A stretch of 64,000 nt of DNA from Acanthosoma haemorrhoidale (lineage: Eukaryota; Arthropoda; Insecta; Hemiptera; Acanthosomatidae), in the NCBI GenBank assembly GCA_930367205.1, contig OV884012.1, positions 32,026,796-32,090,795 on the forward strand. Reading direction: 5' to 3'. Both the position numbers and the translations under genes were made by a program. Every line of letters starts with the position of its first letter. Positions within the stretch are counted from its first letter, which is position 1. Below, piece after piece: positions 44,036 to 57,639 of this stretch. Below the pieces are notes generated by a model. It did not search any database. It worked only from the letters and a program-made list of their open reading frames with translations, and was not told where the DNA came from.

Positions 44036-47000
44036 ATAAAATAATTGTAACATAAGTTTAAACATTAAACTTTTTCTTTGAAGTGATGAAGATCTCAATT
44101 GTCTATCCTTAGATAATCCACCGGTCCTTTCACTTCCAGATCTATCGTCACCTATATAAGTTAACTAATGGATGTACGATTTCTTTTAGTTCACGGTTGT
44201 TGCATTATTTTAGCGAACGGTTTAGCGAACTATAACCGCAGAAATGTCACGAAGTAAGTACGATTACCCTTGACTGGCAGATACTTGCAGGCTTCAGGAC
44301 TTGGAGACAATTAGTCCTTCCCCTCTTCTTTGGTAATCTTATCATGTTCGCTGAGGAAGAGCAGGGGTGGTTTTCGCGATTGCTTTTCATTTCAAAAATC
44401 AAAGGGCCCGAAGCGAGCGACTGATTGCATTATCAAAACGGGAGCCGCCTTCCCACTAATCACATTTCCAACAATTAGGATAAACAGTGAGGACTTCCCT
44501 TGTCCAGTCTCATCCTTTGTAAAATAATTTTCAAAATTTGTATAACCCGACTTCACCCCCTGCTCTTTTTCCGAAACTTCCCTCCTTATAAACATCCTTT
44601 CGCTTTCATTACAACTCGGGGCTCAGCCGTGCTTTGTTAAAATCCTATTACGGACTCCTTAATTCGTTTCTCAAAAGAGAAACTCATTCATTCATTTACG
44701 TGGCTATAGCAAACCTTTAGAACGATAGATGCATTTTATTGAATCGCACTACATAAAATTACTTATAAAACAAGTCTCAATTCAATTATAATAGTCCTAA
44801 TTTTTTTTACTTTACTTTTTTTTGGTCAGTATGCTTTTGTTGCTTGTGCGGTATCCTGAAATAAAACAACTTATACATCTCCACCGCTATATTGATTTAT
44901 ACCCAAATTGGCGGCCAACATCTTCAAGGGTTAGACCTGTGAAAATGATGAGACGCATAAGTAATGTAATCACGTTCCAGGATAAAATTGCTTGGTAATT
45001 GTTAAAAACAGACATGTTGAACACCATTCCAGGCCGTTGCTTGATAGCGAACCCGGTAAGTACTATTGTTACCACCAGGCTACCCTGATTTCTCCAATCT
45101 CTACAAATCACTATATTTACCCACATAAATTATTTTAATACAATTTTGACTCATATTGATGATGGAGTCATTCGTGTTGGTTGTGATAGAGGACAAGATA
45201 TAATTTTCTTCATAGATATAATTGTATGTTTATGTTTTATCTGTAACGTCCAGATTTCGCCTATGCGGTCATATTCATTTATTTCTTATTGTAATTTGGT
45301 TCTTTTAAGCATCATGAATTAAGTCATGACATTTTAGATTTGAGCGTAGAACTCCTTTACTCGGTTTTCGTTTTTATATTATTTATTTGTGATTTGGTAT
45401 ATTGACTTTATCTGTTTATTCACTCTTTTGAATTTTTAATTTAGGTCTTAAACTTTTTTATTGTTTGAACCGTTTTTAACGTTTGTCATGACATTTAATC
45501 CTTTAACGCGATAACATTTATATATCTCATGAATAAAACACCTCGAAACCTTGAAAACCGCCGAGAACGCACAAGCATAAATTAATAAAGCTGAAGACAA
45601 AAGTTTCTTTATTTCGCAGTAGACTTTAGTTATTTGGGCTATACAATCCTCGCTCTGCGAGATAATGATAAATCTATCATAAAAGAAATGTCAGTAACAC
45701 CACTGACATAAGTCTCTGTTGATTTAGTGGGTCGTGCAATCTGTTTCATTTGGCCAATTTTTCACCGCTATGAGTGCTCTTCTTTAAGAGGGTTGTGTAT
45801 GCGCGTGGCGTGTTCTCACGTCAGCTCATTTATCACGCTCTAATATCTTGAGACCTCTTACCTCCTCTATACTTATAGAAACGTCGCAGTTCACTTATTT
45901 TAAGGGTATATCTTTGTAAAGGAATATCTCAATTGCTAGTTTAACTATATATAAGTAGCCTCACCTTTTATTAAATATCAACAACTTTTTTTACATCCTT
46001 AAGAATTGAATGTTTTTATAGGTTTAGCAGGGTTTCTTAAAAACTTCTTAATTTATTGTAAAAAATTAACTAAATTTTTTAAGAGCTACATTTTATTTTC
46101 TAAGCCATTACTGAAACATAAATACAACGCTATTTCATTCATTATTAACTCACTTGACAATTTGTTTAAAATTCAAGTGGAATTTCGAATAATCTACATA
46201 AGGAAAGGACCTTTAATAAATTTTTAATAAAGTTTAATAAATAAACCTTTAATGAATGGTTTTATAATGACCAAGAGCTTAGAACCAGAGTTGTAAAAAT
46301 GCTCATGAATAATAAACACAATCATCAGGATTGTACGCTAGTATAATTGAATCTTTACAACTTTAACATATTATTTAAGTAAACCGAAGACATGATCAAT
46401 AAACAAGTATAAAAATCCTATTTTTTTTTTTTTTACTGAACTATGGGTACCAACTAAACTACACTCCATACCATCTTTTCTAAATAAGTATGACTAGAGA
46501 GTCTAATAAAATATACTAATTTGTGGACAGTCAGTGTTATTGACGAATAGAGCTTAAACAAAAATCAGCAAACATATCTCACAATATGAATGTGAAATAT
46601 TAGAATAATGGCTGGTACGATTTTACATTGAGAAAGACGTAGTGTAGATTTTCATCTCAGAATACTGCTCGTTACAGATGTTTCTTCAAGTGAATATCAT
46701 GGTTTTGGTACGGAATATTATAGATGTGATTCTCAGTACAACTTTATTACATAGTATATACCAATTGTTAAATATATACATTTTAACAAATGAAAATCAT
46801 AACATAACATTATGAGGAGAGTTTCAATCATTTCGATGATGAAATATTTATAAAATCAAATTTTATTGGGAAACGATGATTACTTCTCCTCAAAATGAAC
46901 AAATTGTTAACTTGCACCATCCGCCTAACCATAGTTTTAGCTAGACGGTGTAGATGGTTTTTGTCGACGAACGGCCATAGAAATACTAGAATGGTTAGTA

Positions 47001-50000
47001 ATTTCAAAGCATCAACAGACACAGTAGAAGTTTGGTTTGAGAAGAAGAGAGTTTAATGTCACCTCAAAGATTTTTATAAATGATTTACGAGTACGCAGAA
47101 ACATGATATATGCCAACTTACTTTATACCCACGATAACCATCCAGGCATTAATAAAAAAAACATCAGTTTGATCAACACTGTTGACTGGCCAAAAAAAAA
47201 ATCCTAAAAAACAAAGAAATAGAGAATATCAAACCAATAAATCATTCTCAGCCTCATTCATATAACTTGACTAAAATATGATTTGTAATGAATGGCTAAA
47301 AAAATTTTGAATTATAGATTAGTTTAAAAATTAGGATACAACTAATTCTGCTGATTTTTAATATGCCGTTGGTAAGTTCAAAACAAGAAAATATCAGAGC
47401 AATTTGATTTCATTGGAACGATGAGAATGTTTTTATGAGTATATTCTTCCGTTCACATTAGCAATTAATTTTGAGTTTATCCCCCTAGTAGTTGACAATG
47501 ACATAAATCATTAGGAACTCTTCACCGTCTTCGATCAATTATTAAACATTAAAGTCCCAGGGTTGAATTTACAACCAAAATTCACAGGTCATGAATTCGG
47601 ACTAAAAAAATCAAACCCATAAACCTAAGAATGATAAAAATGTAAATGGCAAATGATAAAATGATATAACAATTATTGCAATTTCCCCCAAGTGTTGACG
47701 AAAGTATAAATAACACCTATTATAAAAGTAATAATGAAAAGGGTTAAAAATAAGGAAAAAGGGAAATACAAAATCATGTTACACAGGAATGTTATAGAAT
47801 ATTAAATACAACACTCATTGCCACAAAACAATCAGTCCACATGAAACATTTTGATAAAAATTAATTTGAAGGAGTATCAGGTGTTGAAAATAAAAGATAA
47901 TTTTGTATATAATGATAAAAATAATATTACGCTACTGATCATAAATCAACTAGTTATTTGTTCTACGTTATTATAACTTCATTTACTAATGATATAACCC
48001 AAGACTGCTAATAATAGCATGGCTCTAGCAAGGCTAAGCTTGCAGACACAAAAACGACGAAGGATGGGTGACTCTGTGATTGATGAGTCGATCAATCTTG
48101 ACCCGGCTGCCAATGCATCTGCCTAGCCAACTTCCAGCCTCACGTCATAGCTGAATTGTAGGATCACCTATTATTAACCATCAGGCTTGATTAGGTCCAG
48201 TGGTGAGAGTAAGTCCCGGCCCAGTGTGTCAACGTAGATCATCTTTACTGTCCACCAGGTGGACGACTAGCACGTAGTAACTAAACTCTAAGCTTTGTCA
48301 GATCATATCCTATAATAATAGCGTTATAGTTTATACAGGCATATTCTGTAAGAACATTGTGCACTGTTAAATGAAATAACATGAAGACGAATTTAATATT
48401 ACTAATTTATAATAAAATAAAAATTAAACATTTACTTACCACATGGACATAACATTCTTTTTTTCGACGATATCTTGTCATCCGTACAAGCTACCTGAGA
48501 AATTAATTTTGCAATATAAAATAAAGAGCAATTTAAAATAAAATTTTCAAATTAATTGACTTCCCTCTGTGTCTGATGTTTTAGCTTAATCTCATACCGG
48601 TGGAAACAATTGTTCAAAAAGTATGTTTTAGTAACGAAGTGAGTTTTAAAAGAAGATTAGGATCTACTGATATTTGAAATTCACATTTTAATAACACTTT
48701 AAAACGTATACCTGGAGGACACTGAGCAAAATATAGTGCCAAAAAAATATAGTGCATTACTAGCTTGTAAGCCAATTATTTAGGCCCAGATACCCCATTA
48801 CTAAATATTACTATTTTATTGGATTATTTTTTATATATAATTAAATGATGAAATAAATATAGCTTAAACGCCAATAATATAACGAAAAACATTAGGTAAT
48901 TATTAAAGGAACTGCAGGCACCTAAAAGCTAAAATCAAACTCCATCCAGGACCAATCAAGCTAAAATCAAAACCACACAATAGAAAAAAAACATTCTTTC
49001 AGATTTACTTGCTAATAGCCATGAAAGACAAAACCATCTAGGTTAATTTCAAAACTCATTCCAAAGATATAAATAAGCTACACTAAACAAAAACAATTGA
49101 TAAACTAAATATTGAAATATAACAGACCATACAGAAACATAAATAAAACTAACTATCAACTCCTTTACTTAATAATAGCGCATTTTCCAAAAAAAAAATT
49201 ACGAATAAAGTCTGTCATAGATTTCCCTGGCTCGTGGTTTCTGCTTGAAAATGGTCATACTTATAGAATTAATAAACGTTTAAATATCAAAATGCTTCCC
49301 AAAACTTTCGTAAAAAAGAGCGAATATTATAGCAGGTAATTGTTTTTCCTTCATACATTAGCATTAAATGTTCACTTAAAAAATATAAAAGGTAATATTT
49401 AAAACTAAAATTAAAAAAAAAAAAATATTTACACTCCATTAATATTTGTTTTAAAATGCTGCCAAACCTTGGTCTTTTTCCTGCTGGTTTGTTGAATCAT
49501 TAACACCTACCTTTAATTGTAACTTCAATTAACTCTATTATCTCATCTCTCCTTTCAAATTAAAATAATTTACCTTCCTAAATGGCTTTATCAGCTGGAT
49601 TCAATTATTTCTCTTCAACCGTTCACATGTACTTACTATTCCTAATCACCTCCTGTATGTCCCCCTTACTCTATTCTCTGGCGAAATTAGTGAAGGTTTT
49701 ATTTTTATTATATTTAGTTCATACAATAAGTTTAATTCTATCAACGAGCTGCTTCAAATATTCGAGATGAGAAAGGCCTGGCGATCCCGATATCCGGTCA
49801 TTTGACTGGAGGTTCTTGGAAGACGCTGGGAGATAAACGCTGACGCCCTGGTTGTTTCGGGCACGCCACGCATCGGATAACACCCGGTCAATCAAGCCCA
49901 GGAGTGGACCTGTGATCTTTCTTATGGCCAATAGAATAGAAGTAAGAAGATAGTTCTGAAAACACCGAGAAGAGTAGGAGGAGTAGTGAGTCCACGTCTA

Positions 50001-50055
50001 TCCCCGAACGAAAGAGGATGGCTCCCATGTCAACTTAAACGGTTATTTCTTTTTG
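44036..50055. other. Intron 2, AT-rich, no recognised gene
   Basis: Six kilobases contain no supported exon or transposon gene. GC-richer islands at 48010-48290 (with the perfect inverted repeat GTCCACC-A-GGTGGAC at 48250-48264) and 49750-49945 may be unclassified repeats. Their frames match no recognised family. Confidence 0.5.
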
Positions 50056-50104
50056 TTAAATATATATATAAGTTATTTATTTGTTATATATATATATATA
50101 AGTT
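50056..50104. repeat. AT microsatellite pair
   Basis: Two short (AT)n tracts, each followed by AAGTTA, are separated by about 20 bp. Another tract lies at 50706-50727. Confidence 0.8.
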
Positions 50105-51314
50105 AAAGTCAGGTGGTAAAGAGAAGTCAGTGAGATCATTGAATTAATAGTAAAGGCATAACAAGGATTCAGTCAAGATACATCAAACGACCCCGCTAGT
50201 CAAGGAACTCTCAATGAGCATTAATTAACGTACCGAATACTAGTTAAAAGATCAGTATTCAAACTTTCAGTTCAATTCATGTATTATTTAAATGTTGAAT
50301 GAATTCCTTAAGAATCCATTAGGCAGTAAAGACTAGGGAAACGAGCTCAATAAAATTCATTTTTATAACAATAGTTTATATAATAATTAGACAATAAGTC
50401 CATTTTCCTATATTAACAATTAGATTTTCAATAAATTATGTGTAATAAATTTTATAGTGAATTATGTTTTGATTATATTAACCATGCCCAATTCCTTTTG
50501 GTATTTATTACAGGTTTGTTTTTGAATCACTGGATTGTTGAAATAGCCAGTCAATTACAAAAGTAAAAGTAAATTATTTCCACTTTATATAGTGGTCAGG
50601 GCCGCTTTAGTTATTATTATGATTACCAATAAAATTAATCTAGTAGCTGAACCAATGTACATATTCACGCCCTACATACTCCTCAGAAAACGAGGTGCGC
50701 TACAATATATATATATATATATATTACACATCATAACTAGCACGAGGCATACCTGTCCTTAGTCAACATCTGATATGTTCCATGATCAAAAGGACCCGAG
50801 GGCGCAAATAAAAAAAAAACTTTTATTGCTTTCAGTAGGGTAGGCCTCTGAAGACCAACCATTAAATTCCCTTCGAAGAAAACCGGTTTATCAATCAGAC
50901 AAGAGACCCATTGATACAAGAGACCTCTATTTATTTTTCATGATTCTTATAAACGAGAGCTATGTAGGTCATCATGTATGTTGGTAGGCAAATCAGTAAG
51001 CTCATCACAAATATTTGAAGCATTATTAACTTGTTACTCCTCATAATTTTATGATCTTCTATAGTTTGCTCTCTAATCATAATTTTTAGGCTAACCCCTA
51101 GGATAAAGTTCTATAAAAATAATCTCCTCATGTGGAACTTGTTATTCTTAGAAAGTTATCTTACGACATAGCATTTTATTGCCAAATACCCCCAACCCGT
51201 AACTAGGTTTTTCTTGCAAGGACTTCAGATATGATATTTTTGAATAGAAGAAATGATTGAGCCCCTTGGATTGTATTTGAGTTAGGTCTGATAGATGCTG
51301 ATAAATATAGTCTA

Positions 51315-51346
51315 CGCGGGTTGTCTGAAAAGTTTCCGTCCTAACA
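51315..51346 (+). mobile_element. Mariner-like terminal inverted repeat, one end only
   Basis: GCGGGTTGTCTGAAAAGT follows a TA dinucleotide (51313-51314). This is close to the ends of Tc1/mariner elements, which begin after a duplicated TA and often carry GGTTG...AAAAGT. No matching opposite end or transposase frame was found nearby, so it is a truncated relic at best. Confidence 0.35.
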
Positions 51347-52169
51347 AAGCTTTTATTTTAGCTTTTATTTCACTAGCTTTTATTTATTTTATTATCATCA
51401 TTATTTTAGTTCATTGCAAAAACCAATAAGATTAGGTAGCAACAGCTTAGTATCAGTCAAGCGCAGTAGAATGTCACTGAACAGTTCAAAGATGTATGAA
51501 TACAAACACATCAAACAACTTTCATAACTCAAATAACGTCCAAAGGAGCTATCCTATTGAATGTTCCAATTTTCTCCTCTACCTGCATAGCAGCCAACCC
51601 ACCTCACGGTTATAATAAGATTAAACTCCTCTTACACAAAGAAGGTTCTGGCTGCAATCTGATAACTTCTTTTATACTTCCCCGCCGACCACAGAGGGCA
51701 GATTATTTTTTTGTTAAAACCATTTATAATATAATCTTCCGTGACACTTTTCTTCTATTTGTTCAGTATTTTACCACAAAACAGATATTAATGGTGGTAT
51801 TCATGTTTATAACAATTATTATATACGTCCAAAAACATTATATATTCTATTGTTAAATACAGTACAATTTTCACTTATTTCTTCACTATTTTGCATACTA
51901 TGATACATATATTAAATAATACTACGAGATTATATTATAATAAAACAGGTGCACAAAAAACTAATCATACCATTTCGGAAACTATATTAGTGTGTTTATG
52001 GATTTCTATAAATATATTGACATAGACATTTCCACTGGGAAAAGTTACTGAACTAACTTGTATTTACGTCCTTAGTTGTGGCACATTAATACCATTAGTT
52101 ATTTCGAATTAAGACAAATGGCAGCAACTAAAACCATTTATATCTAACCTAGTTATCATCATTACTCTC

Positions 52170-52172
<3 letters not shown>

Positions 52173-52249
<77 letters not shown>
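52173..52249. repeat. (TC)n microsatellite
   Basis: An uninterrupted TC dinucleotide tract of 77 bp. It is the longest perfect microsatellite in the window. Confidence 0.98.
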
Positions 52250-52252
<3 letters not shown>

Positions 52253-52895
52253 TACTTTCTTAGGGATTTTTTTCTGCTTTCCCTTTTCTTTCTATTTGTC
52301 TCATTTATCAAGCTTAATTTAATAAAAGCGTAGAGTCAAAAACCAACTTTACCACACAAATTTAATTTTTTTATTAATTCAATATTTATTGTGAGAACTA
52401 CTTGCTTTAATGTGTCTTTAGAATAATAATTACTGTATCTTTTCAGGAGGCAACTAACATGATATGATCATAAATCGAAACCAGATTTTCAATTTGTTAA
52501 TTCTTAGGATTATTTGTTAATAATAAATTTAGATTTTACCAACCATAATCTTTTATGATATTAGATATTACCACTGTTAATGTAAATTTTGTCACGGTGG
52601 TTTACTATGAAAAATATTTAATACAATTACTTTCTAATTATAAATCAATACCAAATTGAAATTTTCTACATAGCCCCATGAAACTTTCGTAGACTCATAA
52701 GCAGACTAAGCTTCCCTTTTTGAGACAACGGCACCATACGTTTACCTAGCCCTCAAGTATGTTCAGTCGTGTCAAATTGCATACAGTAAATGTTGAAGGC
52801 GCTACTCTACCTACATACAAAATTACTCGATCAAATAAAGTTCAATCAGTTCAGTTCAATATTAATTGGGGCGAAATAGCTCTAATTTGATTTTT

Positions 52896-52896
52896 C

Positions 52897-52921
<25 letters not shown>
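52896..52921. repeat. (AT)n microsatellite
   Basis: A short perfect AT tract directly upstream of the tRNA-like segment. Confidence 0.9.
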
Positions 52922-52927
<6 letters not shown>

Positions 52928-52929
52928 TC

Positions 52930-53010
52930 ATTGGGCCCTTAGTGGTTAGCTTAAGTAGTTGAAGTGATACGTTCATAGTTTCAAATCCTTGTAGTGCAGT
53001 AATTCGTTAT
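52930..53010 (+). repeat. tRNA-like SINE head
   Basis: An A-box-like CCTTAGTGGTTAGC and a B-box-like GTTTCAAATCC lie about 35 bp apart, as in pol III-transcribed tRNA-derived SINEs. The arms do not fold as a complete tRNA. No 3' tail was identified. Confidence 0.35.
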
Positions 53011-54004
53011 TGAAACTCCATAAATTGAAGTTGGTGGTTCACAATAGGGCAGCTCACCTATGTTGCACGTGATAGGTGTACGTAAATAAGTATACTACGG
53101 TAAGGATAAAATAGCCACGAGAAATATTTGGAATTTTATTTTATTGAATTCAAACCGTTTACTGAATATCTAAGAAATCATTTCCTTTGCCGGTTATAAA
53201 GTAAAATATATTTTCAGAATAAATCATTTCAATAGAGCTTTAGAAAAGTCTGCAACTCAGTATTAGTAGAAAGCCCAGTGAAAAATCATTCACGCTCGCC
53301 GAGAAGTGAATAAGCGCAACTATGTTTCATTCATGAATAAATTAGACAGTTCAAATAAATCAGCTATAAAGGATTGCGAAATTTAATCTTAATCTCCTGG
53401 ACGAGGGCTCTCTGGCTTTCCACTCCACGCAAACGTTACCCGAGAACTTCAGCTAATATTTTAGCACGTGAGAAAAGCCGAAGAGTAGGAGTTTAACTCT
53501 TAACTCACTTCTCGACTCAGTTAAGGTAAAATAGATTTAGTTACAGCAACTCAAGGAATTTCCATGTCATTTCATAATTAAAATCAGCTCAAATCAAGTG
53601 TAACTGTTGGCGGGATTTTAGCAGATTATAACTACTAAACGGTTTGGGAGGATTTCGAGCAGTCACTGTTCAACTTCAACACATGGTATTTAGCTAGGAA
53701 GTCTTTTTTCAATCAAAATGACAAAAATTATAACAATTAAATAGTGTAAATTAAACCGTGTACCTTCAAATGCTTTTCACATGTCACATTTGTATCGTAT
53801 CGGATTTTAATGGTACTTTAATTATATTTCTGGTAAGGAATAGAAAAATATCTCTGTCTACCAAAAGTATTTCCTTTTATTAAAACCAACAACGTTTTTT
53901 ACCAGGCTTTCATCCCATGATGTGATGTTATTCAGAGTTGAGTTTTCAACCAGTTGTTCAAAGTGTGATCAAGAGACTCAAAAATATATTTTATAAAAGG
54001 TAAA

Positions 54005-54060
54005 TGCCTTATAAAAGGCAGATTGTAATTATAGCACAATAAAGGAATTTACAATAAAAA
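54005..54060 (+). mobile_element. Very short J1 LINE 3' end
   Basis: It contains AAGGCAGATTGTAATTATAG, CACAATAAAG and an A-rich tail. These are the last 55 bp of the J1 family, a strongly 5'-truncated insertion. Confidence 0.75.
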
Positions 54061-55081
54061 AAAATATAAAAGGTAAAATGTTATATAAGAAAGACCATAT
54101 ATCAAGCATCCTTTAAAGTATAGTTATGTATCTTTTAACTAAACTTTGAATAATATATTAATATTTATGTTTGTGCACATATGCGCTACTGCTTTTATTA
54201 AATAAAATAGTGACGATAGCCAATACATTTTTATTTTATTAATCAACAACCCACTCACAGCTGTCAAACGAAGTTGCAATTCAAGTTGACCCAACGATCA
54301 AACATGCCACCTATCTGGGTTCAGACGAAACTGCTCCCTTGGCACCAATTATAGCAGAGCGATTTCGAACTTAGATGTTACTCAGGCATCAATATTTAAT
54401 TAGTTGATAACTTTAATGGATGTAACTAGATGAATTTCAATGCCTTCGGTTTCGGAGAGTCAATTAGATTCAATTAGTCACGAGCTAGCTTTGAAGGCCC
54501 GGCATAATTAATTTGCGTTATGGCCGCTTGACAATGGCGCGTCAGCCAAATTTAAATAAATTATTCGTGACGCCTAAACAAATGGCAGCCTCTAAATGGA
54601 TCACAGGACCAATGAATATTGCATTAACTGTATCCTTCATTTGTCTTCTTGATTCTTTTCCCGCTCCATCCTTCTTCACAATCCTCTTTCCGCAATCTTT
54701 CTTCTAAGCCACATTCTAGACGGTCGTTTCTTTTCAGAATAAATTGACAAATCTCAAACAGATTTTTTGAAACATTAATGTGGATTCTTTTAAATTTACT
54801 TCAACGATTTATTCTCATTGGCTTATATTGCGTAGCTTATTTATTTTCCAAAATGCCATCTAACATCATACAGCAGATCGTATAACCTAAAAAAGTAATA
54901 AATATTTATAAATGTAAAATATCTACCATAAATTATGGTACCATATTGAAACCAATGTAGCTAGTATTAATAAAATGATTCTTACTCAATGACTGCTGGC
55001 AACTTTAAACACGTATTATCTAGCGGGAAAGGAAACAAGGTTATAAGGATTTTGTTACTTTATGTTCCTACCGTACATGAA

Positions 55082-55281
55082 TATTCAACAACAATCTTTA
55101 TTGTGCAATAATTACAATCTGCCTTTTATAAGGCAATAATAATACAGATAAATGATCTCATTCATACCATATTTACAGCATCATTCACTCGCTCATTCAT
55201 ACAATAGGAAATGATTGGAGAAACTGGCCATTGCCAGGACTCCCACTGTCACGCGTTTATAGTAGGTCACGAGGCCACTGC
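55082..55281 (-). mobile_element. Truncated J1 LINE 3' end, variant
   Basis: On minus it starts CAGTGGCCTCGTGA (as at 43706), continues CAGTTTCTCCAATCAT, GAATGAGCGAGTGAATGATG and GTAAATATGGTATGAATGA, and ends AAAAGGCAGATTGTAATTAT plus AATAAAG. It lacks the GTGGGGGACT block present in the other copies, so it is a subfamily or an internal deletion. Confidence 0.78.
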
Positions 55282-55289
55282 GTGATAAT

Positions 55290-57415
55290 AATAATTCGTA
55301 ATAATTAGTTATTTATCAGTGAAGGCCTACAACTGAGATCGTCTCAATGTATTAGAAGCTCCAGGACTACGAGATGTAAATGAAACCGACTGGTCACTCA
55401 CTAAATAATGAGACGACTCACTTTGGTCTGGGTACAGACTCAAAAACCACTTGATCACAAGGCGTATACATGTGTAAAAACACCTTCCACGACTGTTTAC
55501 CAAAATGACTCGAGCTTTCTCACTGACTACAGTAAATAGAAAGTTACTCATGAGCTCTGCCAGATACCACAGAAATTAACGACTGCGCTTTCTGCAAGAA
55601 AAAATGCAACCAAAACGCGCTCTAGTGTTGATATTATCAACCTCGAAACGACGGGAAAATCGCCTAGAATTCAGCTAAGAGATAAGTTTTTAAAACACTT
55701 AAAAACGTTGTTCAAAATATTTAAAAATATCAAACTTATACTGAATATATTTAATATAAAGTGTTGCTCCCTAAAGTCTTAAAGATAGATAAACAACATT
55801 GTATATTTCTAAAAACATAGACACTGTCAGTTGCAAAGTTTATGTGCGTATATATTATAATTATTAAAGGACTATAAAAAAATATGGATGTATCAGGAGG
55901 TATGATCATATTGCGAATAAATTTGGATTATAGCGATTCAAGTTGAACCTGAGTATCTGAGATGCTCATAATGAGCTTAATTGCATGAAGAACTGGCTGA
56001 TATTGACCACATCAATGGTCTTTTCTCCATCAAGCAAAAACTGACCTCGTCGGCTGCTTTATTAAAACAGTTAATGATTCATTTGGGTGTACTTTCAGTA
56101 ACACCACGCTTCCTCTTGTCAAGGGTAAGTAGCTAGAGGAGCGTACCTTCTCTCAAGTCTTCTCGAGCTTGCACTAATAGGAAGTATTATATATATATAT
56201 TTTTTAGGTTTTGTATCGATTTCAGGCATCAAGTACTATAAAGGGACAGTCGAAATTTATCCACAGGACGAACTTCTGGTCTTTTAGATAGAATGTATGT
56301 TGTAGAATGTCGAATTATTGGCGTGTCCATTACTAGGTAATAAGGCTGCAAATACATCAGGAAACGATAATCAACGCGGTTTTTTCATTCAAAGAGGTAC
56401 TTATTTTACTTTAGGTAAAGGAAAAAACAACTGGTACTCGACACCGATACAGGAAATACGACCAGAATTCTACTGAATGGATTTTGGGTATGATGCATGA
56501 ATTTCTTTTGTCCTAATAATAGCCTCATCACACAACATCGAGATCAGGCCAGACAGTCAACTTGCTTAAAACCTCGTATTAAGTCGACGAATCTAGGATC
56601 AAACTCAATAAGACAGTTTATATAGAACTATAAACCATAAATTAATCCTGGCCGATTTCCACACTTTACACTAAATATTCACATGGGGTTGAATTTTAAA
56701 AATCTGCAAAGCATTCCAACCTTCAATGAATCAGTTATTTTTCCAATCCTGAATCATTCATAAAATCGAGGACCTCCTTGTGTTTCAAGCCATTGCCTTA
56801 CATTAAATTAACTTCGTCAGTGACAGCCCATTCTTAAGGCACAGATGTTTGAAGTATATTTTAAACTGTTGATAACAGTCGGCTTTTGCCATGTTTTTCG
56901 TTGACATATTTTCTTAAACATCTAGTGGTAGTACCCTTCGGTAATGAAATAGAAATACATGAAAAGAAAGAAAACATAGAAATGATTGATCCGTAGATGA
57001 GGAAGATATTATTGAAGCTATTGGCCCTACTAGCTGAAACCTCCCAGCAAAAAATAAATAAAGAGCTTATCAGTTCTGACTTTTTTAAAATAAAGAACAG
57101 TAATATAGTTTAGTCAAATTCTCAATTGATATGGCTGTTGTGGCGTAAGGGTTCAACTTTTGGGTTTTTGAAACATCTATTTAAGGTGCATCCTCTTCTA
57201 TAATTTGAGTCTGACAATATACGTACGTAATTGCTTGACTGCGATTGCCAAAGTCGATCCATTTTGAACAACCTTTATAACTCATACTTTTAGATGTAAA
57301 ATTAGAGATTCCTTATTATATTATTGCGTATTATAATGTTCTAAAATTATCAGTGAGACCTAACATTAATGATGTTAAGCAAATAGCTGCGGTTGATGAT
57401 GTTTGAATTAGTTCC
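55290..57415. other. Intron 2, no recognised feature
   Basis: AT-rich sequence without supported exons or transposon motifs. Confidence 0.45.
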
Positions 57416-57582
57416 ACTTAAATAAAATTATGCCTGAACTGGAGTCGGATAAAGTTAATCGAGGCCCCACAAACCAAGAGCAGGCTGGCCGCTCTCATGA
57501 CACTTGCCAAGAACCTAATTACCGTCACCCCTTGTCTCCCCCTGTCGGGGATAAATTAAATTTGTACCATTGATTCCGCTTA

Positions 57583-57595
57583 GGACCTTTGACCT
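57583..57595 (-). promoter_or_regulatory. Nuclear receptor DR1-like site
   Basis: The minus strand reads AGGTCAAAGGTCC, two AGGTCA-type half sites one base apart with a single mismatch. Such DR1 sites bind RXR/USP- and HNF4-type receptors. It lies in a locally less AT-rich part of intron 2 (57420-57640). One site of this length can occur by chance, so a regulatory role is inference. Confidence 0.3.
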
Positions 57596-57639
57596 TTGAG
57601 TATGCAGTGATAATGGCATGAGGATCTCTTGTGCATTCA

